From positions 1 through 34,023 of the forward strand of contig JAJTBE010000090.1 of NCBI GenBank assembly GCA_021287065.1: DNA of 34,023 nucleotides, read 5' to 3'. Under the pieces are notes generated by a model. That model was not told where the DNA came from. It did no database searches and was given only the letters and a program-made list of their open reading frames with translations. Made by a program: the position numbers and the translations under genes. Below, in pieces: positions 1-7,535 of this stretch; within the stretch, counting starts at the first letter, position 1, and each line of letters begins with the position of its first letter. Origin of the DNA: Bacillota bacterium. Lineage in GTDB: Bacteria; Vulcanimicrobiota; JAJTBE01.

Positions 1-91
1 ACACCCGCCCGCCCTTGTCAAGCACTATGGGTCACTACAAACCCCACCCAACACCCCTCAATCCCAATAAAATCAACAAAAAAATTCCCAA

Positions 92-126
92 AAAAGAAAA
101 AAACCCCCGGATTTTTAAGGGGGTTT
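92..126 (-). terminator. intrinsic terminator, minus strand
   Basis: An 8-bp perfect stem (AAACCCCC at 101-108, GGGGGTTT at 119-126) with a 10-nt loop is followed, read on the minus strand, by a long T tract (complement of the A-rich stretch 91-100). On the plus strand there is no U tract, so it acts for minus-strand transcription. The nearest minus-strand gene is the WD40 lipoprotein gene ending at 1242, over 1 kb away across the repeat block, so which transcript it ends is uncertain. Confidence 0.6.
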
Positions 127-339
127 GGTAAAGATGGGTTAGTAGATTGTGTAAAACCTTTTTCGAAGAGCATTTTTCAGGTTAAAAAATCAAATCTGGC
201 AAAACTAATGGCTTCAGCTCAGGAGCAAAATTCTATAAAAGAGAAACCATTAAAAATGGTCTATGCAAGTGGTTATGCGATTCTGCTTGCCAACAAGCTA
301 AAACCCGGTGTTGGTTCCAGGGCAATGCCACTGAATTAG
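121..339 (+). pseudogene. possible coding remnant, unrecognised
   Basis: A plus-strand frame is open from just after a stop at 118-120 to a TAG at 337-339, about 72 codons, with internal ATGs at 208 and 256. The composition of its second half looks coding-like, but there is no ribosome binding site and no family is recognised. Its last codons (from 322) lie inside a repeat module that recurs at 33884, so the end of this frame is repeat sequence. It may be the tail of a gene interrupted by the repeat, or simply chance. Confidence 0.15.
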
Positions 340-380
340 CAAAATTCACTCAAATCCACAGTCCAATACTCCTGTTTTTC
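322..380 (+). repeat. repeat module M1, left copy
   Basis: About 58 bases here match 33884-33942 in the same orientation with no indels and scattered substitutions. Both contain GCAATGCCACTGAATTAG near the start and a 'CCAATACTC(C/T)TGTTTTTC' end. After this end the two copies diverge: the left copy runs straight into module M2, and the right copy runs into module M3. Confidence 0.7.
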
Positions 381-711
381 CAAATCATTGAAATATAACC
401 CAGGAGCAGGCAGAGCCTGCGATTCGGGGAATTTACGCCCATTTCAGCGCCGAGGGGGTTTGGGGGATTCTTCCCCCGTTTGCCAACCTTTTTGAAAACT
501 ACGTAGCAGATTTCAAAAAAGTATGAGTAAAGAAAAGCAATGAAAATCGATATACAGAAAGCAAAATTAAAGAGAGCAGAAAAATGATGCACCGAAAGTT
601 TTTTACCGGAAGGGTTTGGGAAACGAGCTTTTTTCAAAAAGCGGGTTTCCCAAAAAAAGATTCGTAACCATTCGCCCAGCTCCCAGATAAAACTTTTTGG
701 AAAAAGTTTCC
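375..711 (+). repeat. repeat module M2, first copy
   Basis: This is the first of two direct copies of a repeat of about 337 bp; the second is at 870-1206, exactly 495 bases downstream. By eye they differ at about 20 positions with no indels. The unit has a perfect small hairpin (GCAGGC-AGA-GCCTGC, about 407-421), a G-rich stretch, a run resembling TTTCAAAAAAGTATGAG, and a quasi-palindrome at 618-651. Long open frames through it on both strands are a by-product of its composition; no coding function is supported. Confidence 0.85.
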
Positions 712-732
712 TCCGGACCTCCTTCCCAAAAC

Positions 733-859
733 TTTTGAATCGGGGGACCGACCAGGGACCGTGGGATTTAGGGACCGTCAGAGTGAACCACGCTTTTTTG
801 GAAAAGCGAGTTTCCCTCCGAACCTCCCTCCTTGAAAAACAGGAGTATTCGGCTTGGGG
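733..859 (-). repeat. repeat module M3, inverted copy
   Basis: The reverse complement of this segment matches 33921-34023 at the other end of the window: a CCAATACTCCTGTTTTTC-like start, AAGGAGGGAGGTTCGGAGGG, a quasi-palindrome, then TGACGGTCCC and GGTCGGTCC-like G/C blocks. It lies between the two direct M2 copies in opposite orientation to the right-hand copy, which shows that the modules move or recombine independently. Confidence 0.75.
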
Positions 860-869
860 TTTGAGTGTT

Positions 870-1206
870 TTTTTCCAAATCATTGAAATATAACCCAGGA
901 GCAGGCAGCGCCTGCGATTCGGGGAATTTACGCCCATTTCAGCGCCGAGGGGGTTTGGGGGATTCTTCCCCCGTTTGCCAACCTTTTTGAAAACTGCGAA
1001 GCAGATTTCAAAAAAGTATGAGTAAAGAAAAGCAATGAAAATCGATATGCAGAAAACAAAATCAAAGAGAGCGGAAAAATGATGCACTGAAAGTTTTTTG
1101 CCTGAAGGGTTTGGGAAACGAGCTTTTTTCAAAAAGCGGGTTTCCCAAAAAAAGAACCATAACCATTCGCCCCGTTCCCAGAGAAAACTTTTTGAAAAAA
1201 GTTCCC
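870..1206 (+). repeat. repeat module M2, second copy
   Basis: This direct copy of 375-711 has no indels over about 337 bases. Its small hairpin is GCAGGC-AGC-GCCTGC (about 902-916), and its quasi-palindrome lies at 1113-1146. It ends about 35 bases before the stop codon of the WD40 lipoprotein gene at 1242, so the repeat sits at the 3' edge of that gene. Confidence 0.85.
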
Positions 1207-1241
1207 CCCAAAAAAAGACCTTCCCCGAAAAACAAATGATT

Positions 1242-3296
1242 TTACGGGGTTGTGGGGAGGATGTCCCATATCTTTATTGTTCCGTCGTCGGAGGCGGAGA
1301 CTATTCTTTTTCCGTCTTTTGAGAAACATACCGAGAGAACTTCGCTGGTATGCCCTGATAAAACATCATGGTAAAATCCGGTCTGGGTGTCCCAGAGGTT
1401 GACATTTTTATCATGGGAGCCTGAGGCGAGGAGTTTTCCGTCAGGGGAATATCTTACGCTTGTTACCCGCCATTTGTAGGACAGTATCTTTTTATCCCGT
1501 TTTCTTGTTTCCACATTGTAGATTTCAATGACACAGGAGCCTGCACCGCTTGCGAGTTTTGTTCCGTCAGGGGAATAATCCAGATCCATTCCGAAGGTTT
1601 TATACTGGACGATTTCTCCCTGAGGCTGATCTTTTTCTATGTTCCAGAAGAAAATAAAATCATTGTGCCCTGCAGATGCAAAATCTTTATTATCAGGCGA
1701 AAATGCCACTGATGTAACAGGTGAATTGTGTCTGAGGAATGTTTTGAGAAGCTTGTAATCCGCTGCATCCCAGAGTTTTATGGTAGCATCGGCGCCTCCG
1801 GTGAGGATATATTTGCCGTCTTTTGATACGGCAACACAAAGCACATCACCTTTGTGACCTCTGAGAACTGAGATTTCCTTTCCCTCAGGAATGCTCCATA
1901 TTCTCGCAGTGCCGTCCCGGGCAGTGGAAATTAGTCTTTTTCCGTCGGGGAAACAGGCAAGGTAAGTTATTTCACCCTGATGGCCTTTCAGGGTTTTGAT
2001 CCATTTTTTAGCCTGAATATCGCGGATATACACACTATCTATGTCATTTCCCGCCGCCACATATTTGCCGTCGGTTGAAAAAACCGCATAGGTGGCTGCG
2101 CCATCAGGCATTTCTATGGATTCAGCAAGATTATGTTTTCCGGGAAAACTCGTTACAAACCCCTTTGGAAGCTCTTTGGGAGCTGTTTTCAGCTCTTTTC
2201 TGAAATCCCATAATTTAACGCATAGATCGTTGGATGTGGATGCAAGGAATTTCCCGCCGGGGAGAAACTTCACATAGCGGGCGTCAAAAATATGCCAGAG
2301 GAATATGCCTTCGCATTTCAGTGTTTTTACATTCCAGACTCTTACGGTTCTGTCGAGGGATGCGGAAACCAGATATTTTCCGTCAGGTGAAAATACCACA
2401 GATTCGACGCCATGGAGATGTCCTGTGATTTTGGATTCCTGTTTGCCTGTTTTTGCATTCCAGAGGATTATATCCTTATCCTGAGTTCCTGCAGCGAGGA
2501 TTGTTCCATCGGGTGAAAGATCAGCCGAGCTGGGTTTATCAGGTGCTGCATTGAACACCTTTTTATCTGATGGCGATTTCCACAGGATAACTGTTTTATC
2601 ATCCGATGCGGAAATAATTGAGTTTTTATCATAGGATAATTTGATGGAAACCACTGCAGCTTTGTGCCCCAGATACCTGTTGACTACTTTACCGTCAGGG
2701 ACTGAGATTTCCACAATGTCAGGGGTGTTTCCGGCTGCAATAATGGTTCTGCCATCTTTTGAATAGCAGATTGAGTTGACTTCTATATGTTTATCCTTAT
2801 CCCAGGGATAGAGAATGTGTGTTCTTTTGTGTGTTAATGCATTCCACAGCATAATTGTTCCATCCATGGATGAAGAAGCTATGGTTTTGTTATCAGGTGA
2901 AAAAACGGCACATGAAACACTGGCTCTGTGTCCCGTCATGCGGGCGGTTTCCTCTCCGGAGGCAACATCCCAGAGTCTGACGGTCATATCATCGGATGCG
3001 GTAACAGCTTTTTTGCCGTCTTTTGTGAAATCCACAGTGAGAACAGCTCTCATGTGTCCCTCAAGAACATTGTCGTATGAGCGTTCATAGAATTTTTCAC
3101 CCATATCAAGGGTTGTTTTCTGGAAATCCTCTGTGGTGTCCGGTGTTGATGAAGCAGCGGCTCCGGGGGAAGAAGGCGGACGTTTCAGGTTTTCATCCGT
3201 ATAGGGCCTGCATCCCTGAAGGGTGCAAATTAATACCGATATTAAAACAAAAACCATCATAAGATGGATTTTTGTATATTCTGCTGCTTTTTTCAT
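1242..3296 (-). CDS. WD40-repeat lipoprotein, 14 repeats
   Basis: This 684-residue protein is probably an extracytoplasmic scaffold. It starts with a lipoprotein signal peptide (hydrophobic residues about 12-27, lipobox LQGC, lipidated Cys29). Fourteen WD40 repeats then follow, recognisable by GH near the start, SPDG or SKDG in the middle, and a WD- or WN-type end (for example VRLWD, IKLWD, IKIWD). Fourteen repeats fit two seven-bladed propellers; the longer linker after repeat 7, near the middle, may separate them. The ATG at 3296 is preferred over an in-frame start at 3356 because it gives the signal peptide and leaves a 16-nt gap to the upstream gene instead of an overlap. It is the last gene of a four-gene minus-strand cluster. 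WD40 propellers bind proteins; no catalytic domain is visible and the partner is unknown. Confidence 0.9.
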   Translation of the reverse strand: MKKAAEYTKIHLMMVFVLISVLICTLQGCRPYTDENLKRPPSSPGAAASSTPDTTEDFQKTTLDMGEKFYERSYDNVLEGHMRAVLTVDFTKDGKKAVTASDDMTVRLWDVASGEETARMTGHRASVSCAVFSPDNKTIASSSMDGTIMLWNALTHKRTHILYPWDKDKHIEVNSICYSKDGRTIIAAGNTPDIVEISVPDGKVVNRYLGHKAAVVSIKLSYDKNSIISASDDKTVILWKSPSDKKVFNAAPDKPSSADLSPDGTILAAGTQDKDIILWNAKTGKQESKITGHLHGVESVVFSPDGKYLVSASLDRTVRVWNVKTLKCEGIFLWHIFDARYVKFLPGGKFLASTSNDLCVKLWDFRKELKTAPKELPKGFVTSFPGKHNLAESIEMPDGAATYAVFSTDGKYVAAGNDIDSVYIRDIQAKKWIKTLKGHQGEITYLACFPDGKRLISTARDGTARIWSIPEGKEISVLRGHKGDVLCVAVSKDGKYILTGGADATIKLWDAADYKLLKTFLRHNSPVTSVAFSPDNKDFASAGHNDFIFFWNIEKDQPQGEIVQYKTFGMDLDYSPDGTKLASGAGSCVIEIYNVETRKRDKKILSYKWRVTSVRYSPDGKLLASGSHDKNVNLWDTQTGFYHDVLSGHTSEVLSVCFSKDGKRIVSASDDGTIKIWDILPTTP

Positions 3297-3312
3297 CACG
3301 ATAAAGTTCCCA

Positions 3313-4305
3313 TTATTTCCATAATTTTTCCACATTCCATACTTTGAGATAGCCATTTATGGAACCAGTGGCGAGAAGTTTTCCGTCGGAAGAAAGATCC
3401 ATTGCTCCCAGCTTGCCGCATCCGGCGTCAAATCTGTTGATCAGCTTCTGGTTTTTCACATCCCAGAGGGCTACATAGCCATCTTCGGAAATTGAGAAAA
3501 GTTTTCCGGAATCCGGAGTGAATCTCACTACCTGAACCTGTCCCGTGTTGTTGGTCAGGCTTGCCGCTATCTTCAGGGTTTTGAGATCGTATATACTTAT
3601 TTTACCATTTTCCTGCCCAGTGGCAAGGTAAGCTTCGTCGTCGGAAAAATCCATGTTCCAGACTGCATCCTTGTGTTCGAGAAGAACCCTGATAAGCTTA
3701 TAAGTTTTCGCATCCCAGAGCCTTATGGTATCGGCATAACAGGCTGAAGCAATATATGAGCCGGCTTTGGAATAAGCAACGGCATGAACGCAATAAACAT
3801 GGCCCCGGAGAATTCTTTTCTGCTTCTTCGTATCGAGATTCCAGATTCTGACAAAATCATCACCTGCACCTGATGCAAGTTCGTTTTTATCCGGTGAAAA
3901 AGCGAGAGAAAAAACATCGAACAGAGAGCCTGAGAATACGGCAAGGCATTCTCCCGTATCCGAATTCCAAAGACGGACATCTTTGTCGGTGGAGCCTGAA
4001 GCTACTGTTTTCGAATCAGGGGAAACTGCAACGGCAAGGACGACATTCTTGTGGCCCTTGAAGCTTTTGAGCTCCTTTTTTTCGGGAATACTCCAGATTC
4101 TTACAAGATTATCCCTTGTTCCCGTAGCTATTTTCGTCCCATCAGGGAAAAAAGCCAAAGCAGCATAGGAAGTATCCAGATGCGGAAATTCGACAACAAG
4201 CTGGGGGGAAGGCGCGCTTCCCTGCCCCGGTTTGTTCCCTCCGCAGCCGCAGGCGGAAAGGAGAATGACCAATGTGATATATAACAACAGACCAGTTTTT
4301 TTCAT
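3313..4305 (-). CDS. WD40-repeat lipoprotein, 7 repeats
   Basis: This 330-residue protein has a lipoprotein signal peptide with lipobox LSAC (Cys19), a short polar linker, and seven WD40 repeats that fill the rest of the chain, enough for one closed propeller. Typical repeat endings such as VRIWS, VRLWN, IRLWD and VALWD are visible. The ATG at 4305 is chosen because an AGG lies 9 nt upstream; a GTG at 4311 is in frame but only 3 nt from that AGG. It lies between a membrane protein gene (stop at 4316) and the larger WD40 lipoprotein (start 3296), with short gaps, so the three are probably co-transcribed. The binding partner is unknown. Confidence 0.9.
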   Translation of the reverse strand: MKKTGLLLYITLVILLSACGCGGNKPGQGSAPSPQLVVEFPHLDTSYAALAFFPDGTKIATGTRDNLVRIWSIPEKKELKSFKGHKNVVLAVAVSPDSKTVASGSTDKDVRLWNSDTGECLAVFSGSLFDVFSLAFSPDKNELASGAGDDFVRIWNLDTKKQKRILRGHVYCVHAVAYSKAGSYIASACYADTIRLWDAKTYKLIRVLLEHKDAVWNMDFSDDEAYLATGQENGKISIYDLKTLKIAASLTNNTGQVQVVRFTPDSGKLFSISEDGYVALWDVKNQKLINRFDAGCGKLGAMDLSSDGKLLATGSINGYLKVWNVEKLWK

Positions 4306-4315
4306 TTTCACTAAC

Positions 4316-5161
4316 CTATAAAGTATCCGGCTCCACAGGAGATACTTCCTTTGAAGGAGATTTTTCCTCAGGAGCGGGGCTTCCGTTTAACGGCAGTTTG
4401 CCCGGTGTTTCATCGGGAATTTCCGTAATATCCTCGATAACAGGAGCGGAGGAAGGTGCAGGAGCTGCTGAGGGAGCGGCATCCGGCGTCTTCGATTCTG
4501 TTGATTTCCCGGGCTTATCAGTTGTTTTTACTTCCTTCGGTTTACCCTTTTTGCTGATTTCAGTGCCCAGATCCTTTAGATACCAGTCTTCAAGAAAAGT
4601 TTTGAAATTGTTGATTTTTTTCTGTTCCACCCACTGTTCATCACCATAAGGAATAGTAAAAGCTTGTTTCCCATCAGCCTTTTTAAGCATGGGGGGAAAC
4701 AGCAGCGCAATTTCCAGAGGCTTGAGAGTGATGCTTAAAGCTGCGAGGTTGTGAACAGCATCTCCGTCAAGGACATATTTTGTTTTGCCTTTATAACGGA
4801 TTTCCACCTTTGAAAAAACTATGCCCTGATTTTCGAGAGCAACAATATACTGCAGAAAATATTCATAAGGCGCCGTGGAATCCAGATCAAGGGGGACTTT
4901 TTTCAGGTCGAACACAAGTACGTCTTTCATAAATAAGTCCCTGTAGCCGGCGGTGGCAATAAGTCCTTTGTATTTCCCCTCGCCGTCTCCCATATCCAGA
5001 AGCGGTTTCTGGAGTGTATTGAAAGTTGTAACTCCCCAGTAAATACAGGCTGCAATAAACAACCCGCATACAATAAGGGTGATTCTTGCTCCGGGTCCGA
5101 TTTTGACAAAACCTGAAACAGAGCGAAATCTGATATTACTATTTCTGCAATTATTACTCAT
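4316..5161 (-). CDS. single-pass membrane protein, unknown function
   Basis: This 281-residue protein has a short basic N-terminus, one transmembrane segment at about residues 27-46, a mixed alpha/beta domain of about 150 residues, and a C-terminal tail rich in Pro, Ala, Ser, Lys and Glu. Basic residues before the helix suggest the bulk is outside the cytoplasm. No family is recognised. The gene starts 39 nt after the small P-loop-like gene and ends just before the 7-repeat WD40 lipoprotein. A role as membrane anchor or partner for the lipoproteins is an inference from position only. GAGA-type purines precede the ATG. Confidence 0.75.
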   Translation of the reverse strand: MSNNCRNSNIRFRSVSGFVKIGPGARITLIVCGLFIAACIYWGVTTFNTLQKPLLDMGDGEGKYKGLIATAGYRDLFMKDVLVFDLKKVPLDLDSTAPYEYFLQYIVALENQGIVFSKVEIRYKGKTKYVLDGDAVHNLAALSITLKPLEIALLFPPMLKKADGKQAFTIPYGDEQWVEQKKINNFKTFLEDWYLKDLGTEISKKGKPKEVKTTDKPGKSTESKTPDAAPSAAPAPSSAPVIEDITEIPDETPGKLPLNGSPAPEEKSPSKEVSPVEPDTL

Positions 5162-5200
5162 ATTCTCGTTCTCTTATTTAATGTAGAAAAAAAGCCTGAT

Positions 5201-5647
5201 TTATTCCAGAACTATTTTGTTAACAAATAGTCTGCGGAGAGGGAATTCGTCTTCCCTGTAATCATCGCGGTTGATCCAGATGATTGTTTTCCATGTATCA
5301 ACAGGTTCCACTTTTCTCCACTCGTTTGAAACCTGAACAGGGATATGACCGTCTTCCATAATCTGTTCAAGCCTTCTTAAAACAGCGGGGTTAGTGTTTT
5401 TATAAAGAGAGACTACAAGGAGAGTTCCTTCTTTAAGACTTGAAATTATCGCTTTGTCTATGTCTTCCTTTTCAGGGATATTCTGATCTATTGCAGTATG
5501 TTTTACATCCGGAAAACAGCTTTTGATTTCTTTCATTACGGAACTTTTTCCAGCTGGTGAAGAGAAAATCAGAGCTGATTCCTTCATTCTTTTTACAGTG
5601 GACAGAAACTCACCGAGTCTTCCGGCTTCTTCCTGGCTTAACGGCAT
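5201..5647 (-). CDS. small P-loop-like protein, unknown
   Basis: This 148-residue soluble protein is the first gene of the WD40 lipoprotein cluster. GGAGGG lies 8 nt before the ATG. The stretch SSPAGKSS near residue 30 resembles a Walker A loop whose first Gly is missing. A hydrophobic strand (TLLVVSLY) sits where Walker B would be but lacks the acidic pair, and a later strand (TIIWINRDD) resembles the sensor-1 region of AAA ATPases. The order of strands fits a shrunken AAA or MoxR-like domain that may no longer hydrolyse ATP. This is a pattern reading, not a family match. No signal peptide or membrane segment is seen. Confidence 0.7.
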   Translation of the reverse strand: MPLSQEEAGRLGEFLSTVKRMKESALIFSSPAGKSSVMKEIKSCFPDVKHTAIDQNIPEKEDIDKAIISSLKEGTLLVVSLYKNTNPAVLRRLEQIMEDGHIPVQVSNEWRKVEPVDTWKTIIWINRDDYREDEFPLRRLFVNKIVLE

Positions 5648-5726
5648 TTTTTTTCCCTCCGGTTCTCTGTTTATTTATTTTATCGAAGGAATATTGTTCA
5701 TCTGCGGTTCAAACTCCTACATGAAT

Positions 5727-5755
5727 TTGAAGGAAATAAAATGATCTGTTATTAT
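5727..5755 (+). promoter_or_regulatory. candidate sigma70 promoter for gspF
   Basis: TTGAAG (5727-5732) and TATTAT (5750-5755) are separated by 17 bases, about 100 bases upstream of the GspF start at 5856. It lies in the gap between the minus-strand WD40 cluster and the plus-strand GspF cluster. Confidence 0.4.
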
Positions 5756-5855
5756 TAATTAGAGGAATCTAAAAGGGTATAGGGAATAATATTTCGGGTA
5801 AAATAAACCTGAACGGGTTAAAACAATCTACGCCGATGCGGGAGGCAGAGAATCC

Positions 5856-7073
5856 ATGCCAGTATTCCACTACGAGGCGCTCGATACCAGAGGAAGAGTA
5901 GTACAGGGGAAAATGCAGGCTGCCAATGTAGAGGCAGTTATCGCCGAGCTGAGAAATGTTCAGTACACGGTCACAAACATAAAAGAGAAAAAAGACTACG
6001 TTTCCACTTTAAAAGATCTTTACTATAAATACCAGACAGTAGGCTTATACGCTCTTGCAATTTTTACAAGGCAGTTTGCGACTATATTCAATGCGGGCCT
6101 TCCTATTGTAAGAGGGCTTGAGGGACTTGCGCAGCAAAGTCTCAACAAAAAGCTGAGCGATGTTATTGTTCAGATACATGATGATGTTAAGAACGGAGCT
6201 TCACTCACCCGTGCTATGCAAAAGCACACTAATGTATTCTCACCGGTTTATATCGCACTGGTGCGCGCAGGAGAAATGGCCGGTGCCCTCGGCGACATTC
6301 TGGACCGACTTGCAATTCTGCTTGAACGTGAATATGCACTGAAGAAAAAAGTTCAGACCGCTATGGTTTACCCCAGTTTTATTTTTATGACTGCAGTAGC
6401 TCTGACTTTTATTCTGGTAACTTACATTTTTCCATCATTTATGGGACTACTCGAAGGTCTTGACATCCAGCTTCCCTGGCCCACCCAGATTCTGATGTGG
6501 GTTACAACAGCTCTTAAAGATCCGATTGTGATTTCTCTGTTTATTATAATTGTGATAGTTGCGATATTTCTTTTCCGTCAGTATTTCAGCACACCTCTCG
6601 GAAAAAGGCAGGTTGACAGGCTCCTTATTGAATTCCCCATTATCGGAAAGGTCAACAGAAATGTTGCCATTTCAAGATTCTGCAGAACGATGGGAACCCT
6701 GGTCGGCAGCGGCGTACCTATGATCCACGCCCTTGATGTGGTTGGAAAGGTATCCGGAAACGAAATCATCAGTGACATTATCGACGAAGTTAAGATGAGC
6801 CTTAAAAGCGGTATGCGTCTTTCACAGCCGCTGAAAGCATATAAAGTATTTCCGCCTATGGTTACCCAGATGGTGGCAGTTGGGGAAGAAACCGGTAACC
6901 TGCCGGAAACCCTTACAAAACTTGCAAATTTTTACGATTCGGAAGTTGAAGCGGCCCTTGATACGCTTATTTCAATGGTTGAACCTATTATGATTTTCAT
7001 CATGGGCGGTATTGTTACATTCGTACTGTTCGCAGTATTCCTTCCGGTATATTCAATTCTGCAAAAATTCTAA
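5856..7073 (+). CDS. gspF: type II secretion / type IV pilus inner-membrane platform protein
   Basis: GspF/PilC-family protein of 405 residues, the usual length. It forms the inner-membrane platform that couples the assembly ATPase to pilus or pseudopilus polymerisation. The N-terminal YEALDTRGRVVQGK motif is typical. Two T2SSF domains follow at about residues 70-190 and 270-395, each with the FCRTMGTLVGSG- or FTRQFATIFNAG-type start and a GE-x2-G(A/N)L motif. Transmembrane segments lie near 170-195, 220-240 and 375-400. GGGAGG upstream supports the start. No pilin, ATPase or secretin gene is nearby, so the rest of the machine must be elsewhere. Two exported tail-anchored proteins follow directly. 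Confidence 0.93.
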   Translation: MPVFHYEALDTRGRVVQGKMQAANVEAVIAELRNVQYTVTNIKEKKDYVSTLKDLYYKYQTVGLYALAIFTRQFATIFNAGLPIVRGLEGLAQQSLNKKLSDVIVQIHDDVKNGASLTRAMQKHTNVFSPVYIALVRAGEMAGALGDILDRLAILLEREYALKKKVQTAMVYPSFIFMTAVALTFILVTYIFPSFMGLLEGLDIQLPWPTQILMWVTTALKDPIVISLFIIIVIVAIFLFRQYFSTPLGKRQVDRLLIEFPIIGKVNRNVAISRFCRTMGTLVGSGVPMIHALDVVGKVSGNEIISDIIDEVKMSLKSGMRLSQPLKAYKVFPPMVTQMVAVGEETGNLPETLTKLANFYDSEVEAALDTLISMVEPIMIFIMGGIVTFVLFAVFLPVYSILQKF

Positions 7074-7086
7074 GGGAGTGAAAAAA

Positions 7087-7524
7087 ATGAAGAAAACTAT
7101 AATTATCCTTCTTATAGCGGCAATATGTTTCGGAGTTACAGCACAGATGGTCATGGCTGCTGCTGCAGCACCAAAAGGCAGTATTGAAAAAGCGAGAGTG
7201 GTTGAAAAGACCATTATTTATCAACCACCCAAAGTGTATAAGGATTATGTTGCCAGCACTCCTGCACCTGCACCCGGTGGACAGTCTGCTCAGACAGATA
7301 CAGGTTCAAATACCGGTATTATGCCGGGCGCTCCTCCGGTTCAGGCTCCTTCCGGAAATGCAGCTCCTGCAGCACCGGAAGCACCGGTTGATCAGCCTGC
7401 ACCCAAAAGCAATTCACTCATGTTTCTCGTAGCTTTCCTTGTTCTCGCCATTCTGGTGGTCGGAGGCGGACTTGGTTATGTAGCAATGAACAAACACAAG
7501 GAAATTAAAGAAAGAGATTTTTAA
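7087..7524 (+). CDS. exported Pro/Ala-rich protein with C-terminal membrane anchor
   Basis: This 145-residue protein has a signal peptide (about residues 1-24, ending in an Ala-rich site), a short conserved-looking segment, a low-complexity Pro/Ala/Gly region, one transmembrane helix near the C-terminus and a short charged tail ending in ERDF. The ATG at 7087 is chosen because GGGAG lies just upstream and it begins the signal peptide; an in-frame ATG at 7012 lies inside gspF. The gene begins 13 nt after gspF. It shares its layout and its acidic-Phe C-terminus with the next gene. No prepilin cleavage motif is present. The function is unknown; a structural role near the secretion platform is inferred from position. 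Confidence 0.75.
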   Translation: MKKTIIILLIAAICFGVTAQMVMAAAAAPKGSIEKARVVEKTIIYQPPKVYKDYVASTPAPAPGGQSAQTDTGSNTGIMPGAPPVQAPSGNAAPAAPEAPVDQPAPKSNSLMFLVAFLVLAILVVGGGLGYVAMNKHKEIKERDF

Positions 7525-7535
7525 GGGGGATCTGT

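Noticed and set aside
350-1132. 260-codon minus-strand open frame with an internal duplicated segment
   Set aside because: It lies wholly in the repeat block; the duplicated part is the M2 repeat translated twice. No ribosome binding site, and the same DNA is open on other frames.
1098-1329. Short plus- and minus-strand open frames at the end of the repeat block
   Set aside because: They overlap the repeat and the 3' end of the WD40 gene, and their composition comes from the A/T-run palindromes.
1242-4305. WD40 region as a DNA-level tandem repeat array
   Set aside because: The repeats are strongly diverged at the DNA level; only the protein pattern repeats.
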